A DNA stretch of 64,000 nt from Streptomyces spirodelae (GCF_017676385.1 NZ_JAFFZN010000012.1:1-64000); one strand, 5' to 3'; shown: positions 8,626 through 18,272, counted from the first letter of the stretch. Numbers and translations are program-made. The notes: generated by a model from the letters alone, not told the origin.

Positions 8626-8664
8626 CGGGCCGTACGCCGTAGGAGTCGTACGGCGTACGGCCCG
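8626..8664. terminator. Second, perfect 16-bp hairpin after rpsI
   Basis: CGGGCCGTACGCCGTA (8626-8641) and TACGGCGTACGGCCCG (8649-8664) are perfect complements around GGAGTCG. Its close succession to the rpsI terminator makes a double stem-loop; it could be a second terminator, an RNA end-protector or a protein-binding palindrome. Confidence 0.75.
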
Positions 8665-8794
8665 ACACCCGGTCTTGTGACGGCGGCGCACCCGCCGTCA
8701 GGCTGACAACGGGGCGTATACCTGGTGTGCCGGGCCTGATCAGGCCCGCCCGGTGAATGCCCGGAGAACGCCCCCAGAACTCGGAGGAACGACT

Positions 8795-10180
8795 GTGGCA
8801 CGACTCTTCGGTACCGACGGTGTACGTGGTGTCGCGAATGAAGGGCTGACGGCCGAGCTGGCGCTCGGGCTGTCCGTCGCGGCGGCCCATGTGCTGACCG
8901 AGGCGAAGGCGGGAGCGGACGGCGGTCCTGAGGCGGCCGCCGACGGCGCCCGGCCGGTGGCCGTCGTCGGGCGGGACCCGCGGGCCTCCGGTGAGTTCCT
9001 GGAGGCCGCCGTCGTCGCCGGACTGGCCAGCGCCGGGGTGGACGTGCTGCGGGTCGGCGTGCTCCCGACACCCGCCGTCGCCTATCTGACCGGCTCCCTC
9101 GGTGCCGACCTGGGCGTGATGCTCTCGGCCAGCCACAACCCGATGCCCGACAACGGCATCAAGTTCTTCGCACGCGGCGGTCACAAGCTCGCCGACGAGC
9201 TGGAGGACCGGATCGAGGCCCTCCACCGCGAGCACGCCGCCGGTGAACCCTGGGCGCGGCCCACCGGAGCCGGGGTCGGCCGGGTCAGGGACTACGACGA
9301 GGGCTTCGACAACTACGTCGCCCACCTGGTCGGGGTGCTGCCGAACCGGCTCGACGGGCTGAAGGTCGTCATCGACGGGGCGCACGGCGCCGCGTCCCGC
9401 GTCTCGCCGGAGGCGTTCGCGCGCGCCGGTGCCGATGTGATCACCATCGGGACCGACCCCGACGGTCTCAACATCAACGACGACTGCGGCTCCACCCACA
9501 TCGACGGGCTACGGGACGCCGTCCTACGGCACGGCGCGGACCTCGGCGTCGCACACGACGGCGACGCCGACCGCTGCCTGGCCGTCGACGCCGACGGGCA
9601 CGAGATCGACGGCGACCAGATCCTCGCCGTCCTCGCGTTCGCCATGAAGGAGGCGGGACAGCTCCGCAAGGACACCGTCGTCGCGACGGTGATGTCCAAC
9701 CTCGGCTTCAAGCTGGCGCTGGAGCAGGCGGGTGTGGCACTGGTGCAGACCGCGGTAGGGGACCGTTATGTGCTGGAGGAGATGAAGCGCGGCGGCTTCT
9801 CGCTCGGCGGCGAGCAGTCGGGCCATGTGATCGTCCTGGACCACGCCACGACCGGCGACGGCACCCTGACAGGTCTGATGCTGGCCGCGCGTGTCGCCGC
9901 CACAGGGAAGCCGCTGGCCCAGCTGACCGCGGTGATGGAGCGGCTGCCGCAGGTGCTGGTGAACGTGCCGGACGTGGACAAGTCGCGGGTGGGCACGGCG
10001 CCCGAGCTGGTCTCCGCCGTCGCGGAGGCGGAGCGGGAGCTGGGGGAGACCGGGCGGGTGCTGCTGCGGTCCTCCGGGACCGAGCCGCTGGTGCGGGTGA
10101 TGGTGGAGGCCGCCGACATCGAGCACGCGCGGGCCGTGGCCGGGCGGCTGGCGGACGTGGTGAAGCGCGCGCTGGGATGA
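8795..10180 (+). CDS. glmM: Phosphoglucosamine mutase
   Basis: 461 residues. It interconverts glucosamine-6-phosphate and glucosamine-1-phosphate for UDP-GlcNAc and peptidoglycan synthesis. Domain 1 starts [20 protein letters not shown]. The phosphoserine loop SASHNP puts the active Ser at about residue 113. The Mg-binding loop is DGDADRC, the sugar loop is GGEQSGH and the phosphate-binding loop is [16 protein letters not shown] 8795 is selected by GGAGG at 8783-8787 and the canonical N-terminus. It follows rplM-rpsI as in S. coelicolor (from memory). Confidence 0.96.
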   Translation: MARLFGTDGVRGVANEGLTAELALGLSVAAAHVLTEAKAGADGGPEAAADGARPVAVVGRDPRASGEFLEAAVVAGLASAGVDVLRVGVLPTPAVAYLTGSLGADLGVMLSASHNPMPDNGIKFFARGGHKLADELEDRIEALHREHAAGEPWARPTGAGVGRVRDYDEGFDNYVAHLVGVLPNRLDGLKVVIDGAHGAASRVSPEAFARAGADVITIGTDPDGLNINDDCGSTHIDGLRDAVLRHGADLGVAHDGDADRCLAVDADGHEIDGDQILAVLAFAMKEAGQLRKDTVVATVMSNLGFKLALEQAGVALVQTAVGDRYVLEEMKRGGFSLGGEQSGHVIVLDHATTGDGTLTGLMLAARVAATGKPLAQLTAVMERLPQVLVNVPDVDKSRVGTAPELVSAVAEAERELGETGRVLLRSSGTEPLVRVMVEAADIEHARAVAGRLADVVKRALG

Positions 10181-10198
10181 CGCCGGGGCCGGCCGCCG

Positions 10199-11158
10199 CT
10201 ACAGCTTCCTGAGCGAGAGCCGTCGCACCTTGTGGTCCGGGCCCTTGTGCAGCTGGAGGGTGGCCCGGCCACGGGTGGGCGCTATGTTCTGGCGGAGGTT
10301 GGGCTCGTTGATGGTGCGCCAGGTGGTGCGCGCGTAGTCGAGGGCCTCTTCCTCACGGACCGCTGTGAAGCGGTGGAAGTACGAGCGCGGGTCCTGGAAG
10401 GCGGTTTCGCGCAGCTTGCGGAACCGCTCCAGGTACCAGCGCTCGACGTCGGCCGTACGGGCGTCCACGTACACCGAGAAGTCGAAGTAGTCGGCGACGG
10501 CCAGCCGGGTGCGGCCGTCCTTGCCGGGCAACGCGGGCTGGAGGACGTTGAGGCCCTCGACGATGAGGATGTCCGGCTGGTGCACGGTCAGCCGCTCGCC
10601 GGGCACGATGTCGTAGATCAGGTGTGAGTAGACCGGCGCCGTCACCTCCGGCTTGCCCGCCTTGACGTCGGCGACGAAGCGGGTGAGCGCTCGCCGGTCG
10701 TACGACTCGGGGAAGCCCTTGCGGGACATCAGACCGCGCCGCTCCAGCTCTGCCTTGGGCAGCAGGAAACCGTCCGTGGTCACCCTCTCCACACGCGGGT
10801 GCTCCGGCCACCGGGCGAGGAGGGCCTGCAGCAGCCGGGAGACCGTGGACTTGCCGACGGCGACGCTGCCCGCGACGCCGATCACGAACGGGGTGCCGCG
10901 CTGTGGCGCGTGCCGGCCCGCGCGGTGCGGGTCGTCGAGGAAGGTGTTGAGCGCCCGGCGCAGCTCGTGCGTGGCTCCGACGTAGAGGTTCAGCAGCCGG
11001 GACAGCGGCAGGTAGATGTCCCGCACCTCGTCCAGGTCGATGACGTCGCCGAGCCCCCGCAGGGCCTCCACCTCCGCGGCCGTCAACGGGAGAGGGGTGC
11101 GCTCGCGCAGGGCGCTCCACTCCGAGCGGCCGAGGTCGACGTAGGGCTTCGTGGACAC
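10199..11158 (-). CDS. coaA: Pantothenate kinase type I
   Basis: 319 residues. It phosphorylates pantothenate in the first step of CoA synthesis. The P-loop [15 protein letters not shown] lies at about residues 105-119, and the family segments [47 protein letters not shown] and [12 protein letters not shown] are present. GTG 11158 gives the N-terminus [14 protein letters not shown]; the open frame further upstream has no family resemblance. It converges with glmM, leaving 18 bases between the stops. Confidence 0.95.
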   Translation of the reverse strand: MSTKPYVDLGRSEWSALRERTPLPLTAAEVEALRGLGDVIDLDEVRDIYLPLSRLLNLYVGATHELRRALNTFLDDPHRAGRHAPQRGTPFVIGVAGSVAVGKSTVSRLLQALLARWPEHPRVERVTTDGFLLPKAELERRGLMSRKGFPESYDRRALTRFVADVKAGKPEVTAPVYSHLIYDIVPGERLTVHQPDILIVEGLNVLQPALPGKDGRTRLAVADYFDFSVYVDARTADVERWYLERFRKLRETAFQDPRSYFHRFTAVREEEALDYARTTWRTINEPNLRQNIAPTRGRATLQLHKGPDHKVRRLSLRKL

Positions 11159-11291
11159 GGGGCCATTCTGCGCGGGTGCCCGGGGGTGCTCACCTCCGGG
11201 GCGGCCGACTCCGGTGCCGTGCGTACGATCTACGGACGATCTACGGACAAACGGTGTACGAGATGTGCCGACAGGGGCTATGTTCCGTTCC

Positions 11292-11537
11292 ATGTCCTCC
11301 CCCCTGAGTCGCATACGCCGCCCCCGCACCACCCGGCGCACCTCCGGAACCGACCCGCTGGGCCCCGCGGGCCACGTCTACAGCGATCTGACCGACGGGC
11401 TCCCGGACGAGGACCTGACCGAGGACCTGACGGACTCCCTGGAGCTGTACGTCATGGGCAGCAAGCCACGCTGCGAGGAGTCGGAGTACCTGGAGCTCAT
11501 GGAGGACGCCATAGAACGGATGGCGCGGGGCGAATGA
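11292..11537 (+). CDS. Small conserved protein of unknown function
   Basis: 81 residues from ATG 11292; an ATG at 11280 would add MFRS. The N-terminus is basic and disordered-looking ([13 protein letters not shown]). The C-terminal half is acidic with a repeated [20 protein letters not shown]-type stretch, ending [17 protein letters not shown], probably helical. Divergent from coaA and just upstream of acpS. I do not recognise a domain. The upstream region has a duplicated ACGATCTACGG at about 11225-11246. Confidence 0.6.
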   Translation: MSSPLSRIRRPRTTRRTSGTDPLGPAGHVYSDLTDGLPDEDLTEDLTDSLELYVMGSKPRCEESEYLELMEDAIERMARGE

Positions 11538-11585
11538 GCGAGTGAGCACGCGGGGAACGCCCTGACGTGCGCGTACCCTCGATCC

Positions 11586-11615
11586 GTCGATGACAGTCGA
11601 TGACAGTCGATGACA
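11586..11615. repeat. Three perfect copies of a 10-mer before acpS
   Basis: GTCGATGACA occurs head to tail at 11586-11595, 11596-11605 and 11606-11615, about 36 bases upstream of acpS. It could change the spacing of promoter or leader elements if copy number varies. Confidence 0.9.
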
Positions 11616-11651
11616 ACGGGCGACGGGACGAGGTACGGAAGTGGGACAGCA

Positions 11652-12020
11652 GTGATCATCGGGGTGGGAATCGACGTCGCGGAGATCGACCGCTTCGCCG
11701 CCTCGATGGCGCGGACGCCCAGCCTGGCCGACCGGCTCTTCATCGACCGCGAGCTGTGGCTGCCCAGCGGAGAGCGGCGCGGAATCGCGTCGCTGGCGGC
11801 ACGGTTCGCCGCCAAGGAGGCACTCGCCAAGGCACTGGGTGCCCCCGGCGGACTGCGGTGGACCGATGCCGAGGTGTGCACCGCGGACTCGGGACAGCCG
11901 TATCTGCGGGTACGCGGCACCGTGGCGGAGCGCGCCGCCGAGTTGGGGGTGCGCGCGTGGCATGTGTCCCTCTCGCACGACGCGGGGGTCGCCTCGGCGG
12001 TCGTGGTGGCGGAGGGCTGA
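11652..12020 (+). CDS. acpS: Holo-[acyl-carrier-protein] synthase
   Basis: 122 residues. It transfers 4'-phosphopantetheine from CoA to the conserved Ser of acyl carrier proteins. The Mg/CoA-binding motif [12 protein letters not shown] is at the N-terminus and the second motif [15 protein letters not shown] is near residue 55; WHVSLSHD follows. GTG 11652 gives the typical [15 protein letters not shown] start. Function fits the neighbourhood: CoA is made by coaA upstream. Confidence 0.95.
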   Translation: MIIGVGIDVAEIDRFAASMARTPSLADRLFIDRELWLPSGERRGIASLAARFAAKEALAKALGAPGGLRWTDAEVCTADSGQPYLRVRGTVAERAAELGVRAWHVSLSHDAGVASAVVVAEG

Positions 12021-12063
12021 GCCCCGGGACGCGGCCCGATGAGGCGGACGCCACACTGGGGGC

Positions 12064-13551
12064 ATGAGGACTGGTTACGGCGTGGAGACCGTGCGTGCCG
12101 CCGAGCGGGCGCTGATGGCCCGGCTTCCGGAGGGCGCGCTGATGCGGCGCGCCGCCGCCGGGCTGGCGGCGGCGTGCGGACAGCTGCTGGGACGTACCTA
12201 CGGGTCCCGCGTGGTGCTGCTCGTCGGCAGCGGCGACAACGGCGGGGACGCGCTCTACGCGGGCGCCCGGCTGGCCCGGCGCGGCGCCGGGGTGACGGCC
12301 GTGCTGCTGACGCCCGAACGCGCGCACGAGGGCGGGCTGGCCGCGCTGCGCGCCGCCGGAGGGCGCGTACGGGTGGCCCCGGGCGCCGTGGTCGAAGGGG
12401 TCGCCGAGCCGGTCGGCGACCTCATCGCACGGGCCGACCTGGTGGTGGACGGCATCGTCGGCATCGGCGGCAAGGGCGGACTGCGGCCCGCCGCCGTGGA
12501 GTTGGCCGACCTGGTACGGGACGCCGGAGTGCCGGTCGTCGCCGTCGACCTGCCCAGCGGGGTGGACGCGGACACCGGCGAGGTGCCGGGATCGGCGCTG
12601 CCCGCCGAGGCGACCGTCACCTTCGGCGCGTACAAGCCGGGGCTGCTGATCGACCCGGCCCGGGAGCACGCGGGAGCCGTCCGGCTGATCGACATCGGGC
12701 TCGGCCCGCACCTGCCGGGGACGCCCGACGTGGAAGCCCTGCAGCACGCCGACGCGGCGCGTCTGCTGCCGAGGCCGAAGGCGGAGAGCGACAAGTACCG
12801 GCGCGGCGTCGTCGGTGTCGTGGCGGGCTCCGGGCGCTATCCGGGAGCCGCCGTGCTGGCCGTCTCCGGTGCGCTGCGCAGCGGTGCCGGCGCGGTGCGG
12901 TACGTGGGGCCCGGCGCGGAGGCGGTGATCGCCCGCTATCCGGAGACCCTCGTCTCCGAGGGGCCGCCCGGACACGCGGGGCGGGTGCAGGCATGGGCCG
13001 TCGGGCCGGGACTGGGCGACGAACCGGCGGCACGGCAGGCCGTCGACGAGGTGGTGGCCTCCGAGGTGCCGCTGCTCGTGGACGCGGACGGGCTGCGGCT
13101 GATGGACCTGGAGGCCGTACGCGCCCGGACGGCCCCCACCCTGCTGACCCCGCACGCCGGTGAGGCGGCCGCGCTGCTCGGCGTGGCACGCGAGCAGGTC
13201 GAGGCGGGGCGCCTGACGGCGGTACGGGACTTGGCGGAGCGAACGGGGGCCACCGTGCTGCTCAAGGGCTCCACGACGCTGATCGCCGAGCCGACAGCGC
13301 CCGGGGCCGCACCTGCCCCCGTACGAGTGAACGCCACCGGCACCGGCTGGCTGGCCACGGCGGGCAGCGGCGACGTCCTCACCGGCCTGGCAGGTGGCCT
13401 CCTGGCAGCCGGCCTGTCCGCCCGCGACGCCGCTTCGGCCGCCGCCTACCTCCACGGCCTCGCCGGCCGCCTGGCCCCCGACCCGCCCTCCGCGATGGAT
13501 GTGTCCGCCGCACTGGCCACCGCCTGGCAGGACGTACTCCGCGGCGACTAG
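12064..13551 (+). CDS. nnr: Bifunctional NAD(P)H-hydrate epimerase / ADP-dependent dehydratase
   Basis: 495 residues in two fused repair domains. The YjeF_N epimerase (about 1-210) has LLVGSGDNGGDALYAGARLA and VAVDLPSGVDADTGEVPG. The ribokinase-like dehydratase (about 220-495) has VGVVAGSGRYPGAAVLAVSG, LLVDADGLRLM, LTPHAGEAAALLG, LLKGSTTLIAEP and the catalytic GSGDVLTGLAGGLLAAG. Together they recycle hydrated NAD(P)H. The start at ATG 12064 has no ribosome binding site; CACACT at 12052-12057 lies 6 bases upstream, so the mRNA may be leaderless. Confidence 0.93.
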   Translation: MRTGYGVETVRAAERALMARLPEGALMRRAAAGLAAACGQLLGRTYGSRVVLLVGSGDNGGDALYAGARLARRGAGVTAVLLTPERAHEGGLAALRAAGGRVRVAPGAVVEGVAEPVGDLIARADLVVDGIVGIGGKGGLRPAAVELADLVRDAGVPVVAVDLPSGVDADTGEVPGSALPAEATVTFGAYKPGLLIDPAREHAGAVRLIDIGLGPHLPGTPDVEALQHADAARLLPRPKAESDKYRRGVVGVVAGSGRYPGAAVLAVSGALRSGAGAVRYVGPGAEAVIARYPETLVSEGPPGHAGRVQAWAVGPGLGDEPAARQAVDEVVASEVPLLVDADGLRLMDLEAVRARTAPTLLTPHAGEAAALLGVAREQVEAGRLTAVRDLAERTGATVLLKGSTTLIAEPTAPGAAPAPVRVNATGTGWLATAGSGDVLTGLAGGLLAAGLSARDAASAAAYLHGLAGRLAPDPPSAMDVSAALATAWQDVLRGD

Positions 13552-13555
13552 GTGA

Positions 13556-13640
13556 CCAGGGGCGCGGGGAACTGCTCCCCCGGACTCCGTCCGGGAGGTA
13601 CCCCAGCAACCACACACAACCGGCAGTCGCCCGACATGGC
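13556..13640. repeat. Dispersed GC-rich intergenic repeat (inverted copy)
   Basis: Between the nnr stop and the convergent GNAT gene. Bases 13558-13580 are the exact inverse of 114-136, followed by the typical CCCCCGGACTCCGTCCGGG half-palindrome. No gene is seen in the 135-base gap. It may act as a bidirectional terminator. Confidence 0.7.
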
Positions 13641-13686
13641 TCGGGGGCAGGACATCAGGCGCCACCGGGCTCGTCAGCCGGCCCAC

Positions 13687-14214
13687 TCACATCGACGGCT
13701 CCGGCGAAGCGGGCACCAGCGGCTTGCCGAACCAATGGTCGGCGTAGGGCGAATCGTTGAACGGTGCGATCTCCTCGTAGCCGAGCCGCGCGTACAGCCG
13801 CCTGGCCTCCACCAGGTCGTCCCGGGTGTCCAGCCGTACGGCCGTCGCGCCCATGTCGAGCGCGGCGTGCTCGGCGGTGTTGACCAGCAGCTTGCCCAGG
13901 CCGCTCCGGCGCGCGTGCGGGGCGACCCAGACCCGGCGGATCTCGGCCGTCGTCCCGGTCACCATGAGGACGGCGACACAGCCGCCGACGTTGCCGACGG
14001 CGCCGTCGCGATGGTCGCGGGCCAGCATGAAGACACCCTTGGGCGGGACGAGTCCGTCGTCCGGCTCCCCGGCCAGCGCGGCATCGATCTCCTGCTCGGT
14101 CGCCGGGCGCCCGTAGTAGCGGCCGGCTATCTCGCGGATGTACGCGCGGACGGTGGCGACCGCGTCGGGGCTGTCGATGGGCTCAGGTCGGATGATCCAT
14201 GTCACGCCAGTCAT
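13687..14214 (-). CDS. GNAT-family N-acetyltransferase
   Basis: 175 residues from ATG 14214 (MTGVTWIIRPEPIDSPDAVA). The acetyl-CoA-binding core is visible as IRRVWVAPHARRSGLGKLLV (the R/Q-x-x-G-x-G/A type pyrophosphate loop) followed by ARRLYARLGYEEI. The substrate is unknown. The longer open frame upstream overlaps the divergent DinB gene and is rejected. Confidence 0.85.
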   Translation of the reverse strand: MTGVTWIIRPEPIDSPDAVATVRAYIREIAGRYYGRPATEQEIDAALAGEPDDGLVPPKGVFMLARDHRDGAVGNVGGCVAVLMVTGTTAEIRRVWVAPHARRSGLGKLLVNTAEHAALDMGATAVRLDTRDDLVEARRLYARLGYEEIAPFNDSPYADHWFGKPLVPASPEPSM

Positions 14215-14275
14215 TGTCCGAACGCCCGCAACCGGTTTTCCGTCGGCTGTCAGTGGCCGGTGCCACACTCGGGAC

Positions 14276-14833
14276 ATGACTGAGAAGAGTGCCACGAGCG
14301 GGATGCCGACCGTCTTCGCCGAGACGTTGCCGGACGACACCAGGGAAGCGGTGCCCCTGGTGGGCGACGAGCGGGAGCTGCTGACCGGGTTCCTGGACCG
14401 CTATCGCGAAACGCTGCTGCTCAAGTGCACAGGTGTGCCGATCGCAGAGCTCTCGGAGCGCAAGGTCCCGCCCTCGGGGCTGAGCCTGCACGGGCTCGTA
14501 CGGCACCTCGCGGCGGTGGAGCGCTGGTGGTTCCGTATCCAACTCGCGGGCGAGCAGGTGCCGTTGCTGTACTACACGGACGACGACCCCGACCAGGACT
14601 TCGACTCCCTGGACGGGGACCCCGCCGAGGCGCTGGCCGTATGGCGGGGCGAGTGCGAGCGCTCCCGCGAGATCGTGGCCGCCATGGAGCTGGACGCGAC
14701 GGGAACACACGCCCGCACGGGCAGCCCCGTCTCGGTGCGCCGGGTGCTCATCCAGATGATCGCGGAGTACGCCCAGCACTGCGGCCACGCCGACCTGCTG
14801 CGCGAGCGCATCGACGGGGTGACCGGACACTGA
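14276..14833 (+). CDS. DinB-like / DUF664 family protein
   Basis: 185 residues. Helical bundle of the DinB/YfiT superfamily: SLHGLVRHLAAVERWWFRIQ holds the conserved first metal-ligand His and IAEYAQHCGHADLLRERIDG holds the last two. Streptomyces DUF664 proteins are often annotated mycothiol-dependent enzymes, but activity cannot be assigned. The start is ATG 14276 with CACACT at 14264-14269 only 6 bases upstream and no ribosome binding site, suggesting a leaderless message. Confidence 0.85.
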   Translation: MTEKSATSGMPTVFAETLPDDTREAVPLVGDERELLTGFLDRYRETLLLKCTGVPIAELSERKVPPSGLSLHGLVRHLAAVERWWFRIQLAGEQVPLLYYTDDDPDQDFDSLDGDPAEALAVWRGECERSREIVAAMELDATGTHARTGSPVSVRRVLIQMIAEYAQHCGHADLLRERIDGVTGH

Positions 14834-14871
14834 GGAGCCGCCCCGGGACCGGCACCTGCGACACTGAACCG

Positions 14872-16056
14872 GTGAACGACGTGTACGAGCACCCTGACGG
14901 CGACACCCGGGCCGAGAATCACGGCCGGGCGCGCGCCGAGATCGACCTCGGCGCGCTGCGGGACAACGTGCGGACGCTGCGCGGGTACGCGCCGCGCGCC
15001 GAGTTGATGGCCGTCGTCAAGGCGGACGGATACGGGCACGGAGCGGTGCCCTGCGCCCGGGCAGCGCGGCAGGCGGGGGCGGGCTGGCTCGGCACCGCCA
15101 CCCCCCAGGAGGCGATCGCGCTGCGGGAGGCCGGGGACCGCGGCCGGCTGATGTGCTGGCTGTGGACGCCGGGCGGCCCCTGGCGTGCGGCGATCGAACG
15201 GGACATCGACGTCTCGGCGAGCGGTACCTGGGCGCTGGACGAGATCGTGGCGGCCGCCCGCGCCACCGGGCGCACCGCGCGGGTGCACCTGAAAGCCGAC
15301 ACCGGGCTCGGCCGCAACGGCTGCCAGCCCGCCGACTGGCCGGGGCTGGTGGCTGCCGCGCGCGCCGCCGAGGCCGAGGGCACGGTGCGGGTCACCGGCG
15401 TCTGGTCGCACTTCGCCTGCGCCGACGAACCGGGCCACCCCGCCAACGCCGCGCAGCTCGACGCCTTCCGGGAGGCCCTCGCCGTCGCCGAACGCGCCGG
15501 GCTCGACCCCGAGGTGCGGCACCACGCCAACTCACCGGCGACGCTCACCCTGCCCGAGTCCCACTTCGACCTGGTCAGGACCGGCGTCTCCGTCTACGGC
15601 CTCTCCCCGTCCCCCGAGGTCGGCACGGCGGACAGCCTCGGGCTGCGCCCGGTGATGACACTCAGCGCCTCGCTCGCCCTCGCCAAGCGCGTGCCCGGTG
15701 GCCATGGAGTGAGCTACGGATACGCCTACACCACCCCGGGCGAGACGACGCTCGGGCTGGTGCCCGTCGGTTACGCCGACGGCCTGCCCCGGCACGCGTC
15801 CGGCACCGGTCCTGTGCTGGCGGCGGGCAAGTGGCGGACGATCGCCGGGCGGGTCGCCATGGACCAGTTCGTCGTGGATCTCGGCGGCGACCGGGCTGCG
15901 GCGGGCGACCGCGTCGTCCTCTTCGGCCCCGGCGGCCAGGGCGAGCCCACAGCCGAGGACTGGGCCCGCGCGGCGGGCACCATCTCCTACGAGATCGTCA
16001 CCCGGATCAGTCCCCGGGTCCCGCGGGTATACGCCAATGAGCGGGCCGACGGCTGA
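14872..16056 (+). CDS. alr: Alanine racemase
   Basis: 394 residues. This PLP enzyme makes D-alanine for peptidoglycan. Lys50 in AELMAVVKADGYGHGAV carries PLP. The second catalytic residue is the Tyr in GHGVSYGYAYTTPGETTLGL, and GRVAMDQFVVDLGG is near the C-terminus. GTG 14872 is chosen because GACACT (14860-14865) sits 6 bases before it, the leaderless pattern seen at several starts here; the frame is open further upstream through DinB sequence. From memory this is SCO4745 in S. coelicolor. Confidence 0.95.
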   Translation: MNDVYEHPDGDTRAENHGRARAEIDLGALRDNVRTLRGYAPRAELMAVVKADGYGHGAVPCARAARQAGAGWLGTATPQEAIALREAGDRGRLMCWLWTPGGPWRAAIERDIDVSASGTWALDEIVAAARATGRTARVHLKADTGLGRNGCQPADWPGLVAAARAAEAEGTVRVTGVWSHFACADEPGHPANAAQLDAFREALAVAERAGLDPEVRHHANSPATLTLPESHFDLVRTGVSVYGLSPSPEVGTADSLGLRPVMTLSASLALAKRVPGGHGVSYGYAYTTPGETTLGLVPVGYADGLPRHASGTGPVLAAGKWRTIAGRVAMDQFVVDLGGDRAAAGDRVVLFGPGGQGEPTAEDWARAAGTISYEIVTRISPRVPRVYANERADG

Positions 16057-16143
16057 GCCGACCGCGCACAAGCACGGCGCTCGGCCGTCGGCACCGGTGA
16101 CGGACAGGGTGCGACCGGGCGGACGGGACAGACGGGGGCGGTC

Positions 16144-17607
16144 ATGAGCGAGGACAGCAGGGCGCAGCGGGTGGCGGACGCGCTGGAGGCCGCCGGTGCC
16201 GCACAAACCGCCCGGAGCGTGTGGCGCACGGCGGCGGCAGCCGCCGAGGGCGCGGGGGAGTACGCGCAGGGTCCGCGCGCGCCGAGCGGTGCGGGCTGGC
16301 CCCGCCGGGCGGGGGTCGCGGGCGCCGCTCTCGGTGTCGTGGCGGCCGGCGTCGCACTGGAACGCCTCACGGTGCACCGGACCGTACGCCGCAAGGCCCG
16401 GGTGGCGCTGGATGCCGCAGGCCCCTACGGCACGCTGCGCGGCGCCTCGGGCCGGGCGCGTGCCGAGGACGGCACGGAGCTGTACTACGAGGTCGACGAG
16501 CCCGCCGACCACCCGCTCGGCTGCACGGACACCGAGGCGGCGGCCACCGCCTCCGGTGACGGCCTGGGCGGTCCCGAGGTCGGCCCCGTACCCCTCCCGG
16601 AGGTTTCGGCGGGGCGGGGATACCCCGACGACGGAGGCCCGGGCCGGCTCGCCGGACGCTGGGCGCGGCTGCTGGGGCTGCTGCGGCGCCGCAGCACGAG
16701 CGACGCAGCGCCGTTGACCGTCGTCTTCTCGCACGGCTACTGCCTCAACCAGGACGTGTGGCACTTCCAGCGGGCCGCCCTGCGCGGCGCGGTCCGGTGC
16801 GTCTACTGGGACCAGCGCAGCCATGGCCGCTCCGGCCGGGGCCCGGCCGGAGAGCCCGTCTCCATCGATCTGCTGGGCCGCGACCTGAAGGCCGTGCTCG
16901 ACGCCGCCGCGCCCGCGGGCCCGGTGGTGCTGGTGGGGCACTCGATGGGCGGTATGACGCTGATGGCGCTGGCCGAGCAGTATCCGGAGTACGTCGCCGA
17001 GCGCGTCGCGGGCGTCGCCCTGCTGGGCACCAGCGCGGGCGGCCTCACCGAGGTGACATACGGCCTGCCGGCCGCCGGGGTGCGGGCCGTGCGACGGGTG
17101 GTGCCCGGGGTGCTGCGGGCGCTGGCGTCCCAGTCCGAGCTGGTCGAGCGCGGGCGCCGGGTGACTGCCGACCTGTTCGCCGGCGTGGTGAAGCGCTACT
17201 CGTTCGGCAGTCCGCGCGAGGTGGACCCGGGGGTGGCCCGATTCGCCGAACGCCTCATCGAGTCGGTCCCGGTGGACGTGGTCGCGGAGTTCTACCCCGC
17301 CTTCGCCGAGCACGAGAAGAGCGGCGCGGTGCCCGCCTTCGACGGGCGCCCCTCCCTGGTGCTGGCCGGCGACCGGGACCTGATGACGCCGAGCGAGCAC
17401 AGCGAGCGGATCGCGGCCGCGCTGCCCGACGCCGCGTTCGTGGTCCTGGAGGCGACCGGTCACCTGGCCATGCTGGAGCGTCCCGAGCCGGTCAACGAGC
17501 ACCTGGCCCGGCTGCTGACGCGTACCATCCGGACCCATGGAAGCACCGCAACACCAGCATCCTGTCCCGCCTCCTCAGGCTCCGTCCGGCGACCCTTCGG
17601 GCGGTGA
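16144..17607 (+). CDS. Alpha/beta hydrolase with N-terminal membrane segment
   Basis: 487 residues. A hydrophobic stretch at about 57-75 (AGVAGAALGVVAAGVALERL) suggests an N-terminal anchor. The hydrolase domain starts near 195 with VVFSHGYCLNQDVWHF (oxyanion HG). The nucleophile elbow is GHSMGG, the acid is in AGDRDLMTP and the His in EATGHLAMLERPE. The region between anchor and core includes a Gly/Pro-rich insert (about 135-185). Substrate unknown. Its 3' end overlaps tsaE by 71 bases, so its last 24 residues share DNA with the tsaE start. Confidence 0.85.
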   Translation: MSEDSRAQRVADALEAAGAAQTARSVWRTAAAAAEGAGEYAQGPRAPSGAGWPRRAGVAGAALGVVAAGVALERLTVHRTVRRKARVALDAAGPYGTLRGASGRARAEDGTELYYEVDEPADHPLGCTDTEAAATASGDGLGGPEVGPVPLPEVSAGRGYPDDGGPGRLAGRWARLLGLLRRRSTSDAAPLTVVFSHGYCLNQDVWHFQRAALRGAVRCVYWDQRSHGRSGRGPAGEPVSIDLLGRDLKAVLDAAAPAGPVVLVGHSMGGMTLMALAEQYPEYVAERVAGVALLGTSAGGLTEVTYGLPAAGVRAVRRVVPGVLRALASQSELVERGRRVTADLFAGVVKRYSFGSPREVDPGVARFAERLIESVPVDVVAEFYPAFAEHEKSGAVPAFDGRPSLVLAGDRDLMTPSEHSERIAAALPDAAFVVLEATGHLAMLERPEPVNEHLARLLTRTIRTHGSTATPASCPASSGSVRRPFGR

Positions 17608-18142
17608 GAGCGGCACCGGCGGCCTGCCGGACACCCCCGCCGAGGGTGCCCGCGAGGTCACCGTCACCGTGCCCACCGCCGAGGCCATGCGCGCACTCGG
17701 CACCCGGCTCGCCGGGCTGCTGCGCGCCGGGGACCTCGTCCTTCTGACGGGTGAACTCGGCGCCGGGAAGACGACCTTGACGCGCGGCCTGGGGGAGGGC
17801 CTGGGCGTGCGCGGCGCGGTCACCTCGCCCACCTTCGTCATCGCGCGCGTCCATCCCTCGCTGACCGAAGGCCCGCCGCTGGTGCACGTGGACGCCTACC
17901 GGCTCGGCGGCGGCCTGGAGGAGATGGAGGACCTCGACCTGGACGTCTCGCTGCCCGAGTCGGTGGTCGTCGTGGAGTGGGGCGAGGGCAGGGTCGAGGA
18001 GCTGACGGAGGAGAGGCTGCACGTGGTCATCGCCCGCACGACGGGCGAGGGTGCCGAGGAGGGCGCCGACGACGTGCGGACCGTCACGTTCCTGGGAGTG
18101 GGGGAGCGCTGGGAGCGGGCGGATCTCGAAGCCCTCGGCTGA
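17537..18142 (+). CDS. tsaE: tRNA t6A biosynthesis ATPase TsaE
   Basis: 201 residues. The Walker A motif GELGAGKTTLTRGLGEGLGV is at about 73-92, followed by VTSPTFVIARVH, LVHVDAYRLGG and VVVVEWGEG, all typical of TsaE. It works with TsaB and TsaD, encoded 2.5 kb downstream, in N6-threonylcarbamoyl-adenosine formation. A Pro/Gly-rich N-terminal extension of about 40 residues precedes the domain. The start is ATG 17537 with TACCAT (17523-17528) 8 bases upstream: a likely internal promoter inside the hydrolase gene giving a leaderless message. Confidence 0.92.
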   Translation: MEAPQHQHPVPPPQAPSGDPSGGESGTGGLPDTPAEGAREVTVTVPTAEAMRALGTRLAGLLRAGDLVLLTGELGAGKTTLTRGLGEGLGVRGAVTSPTFVIARVHPSLTEGPPLVHVDAYRLGGGLEEMEDLDLDVSLPESVVVVEWGEGRVEELTEERLHVVIARTTGEGAEEGADDVRTVTFLGVGERWERADLEALG

Positions 18143-18250
18143 CCGCGGCGCCCTCGGCCGGCCGCGCGCCGCTGTTCCGACACGGTTCCGACATGGCGTC
18201 GGCAAGATGTTGCGCGGTCGGTGCGGGCCGTGGTCCCATGGGAGGTGAGA

Positions 18251-18272
18251 GCAAGGTTAGGTATGCCTAAGT
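18251..18272. promoter_or_regulatory. Iron-box-like palindrome
   Basis: TTAGG-TATG-CCTAA (18257-18270) is a perfect inverted repeat. The 19 bases ending at 18270 match about 13 of 19 positions of the DmdR1/IdeR-type iron box as I recall it. It lies 31 bases before the small gene at 18302, where a repressor could block transcription. Confidence 0.45.
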
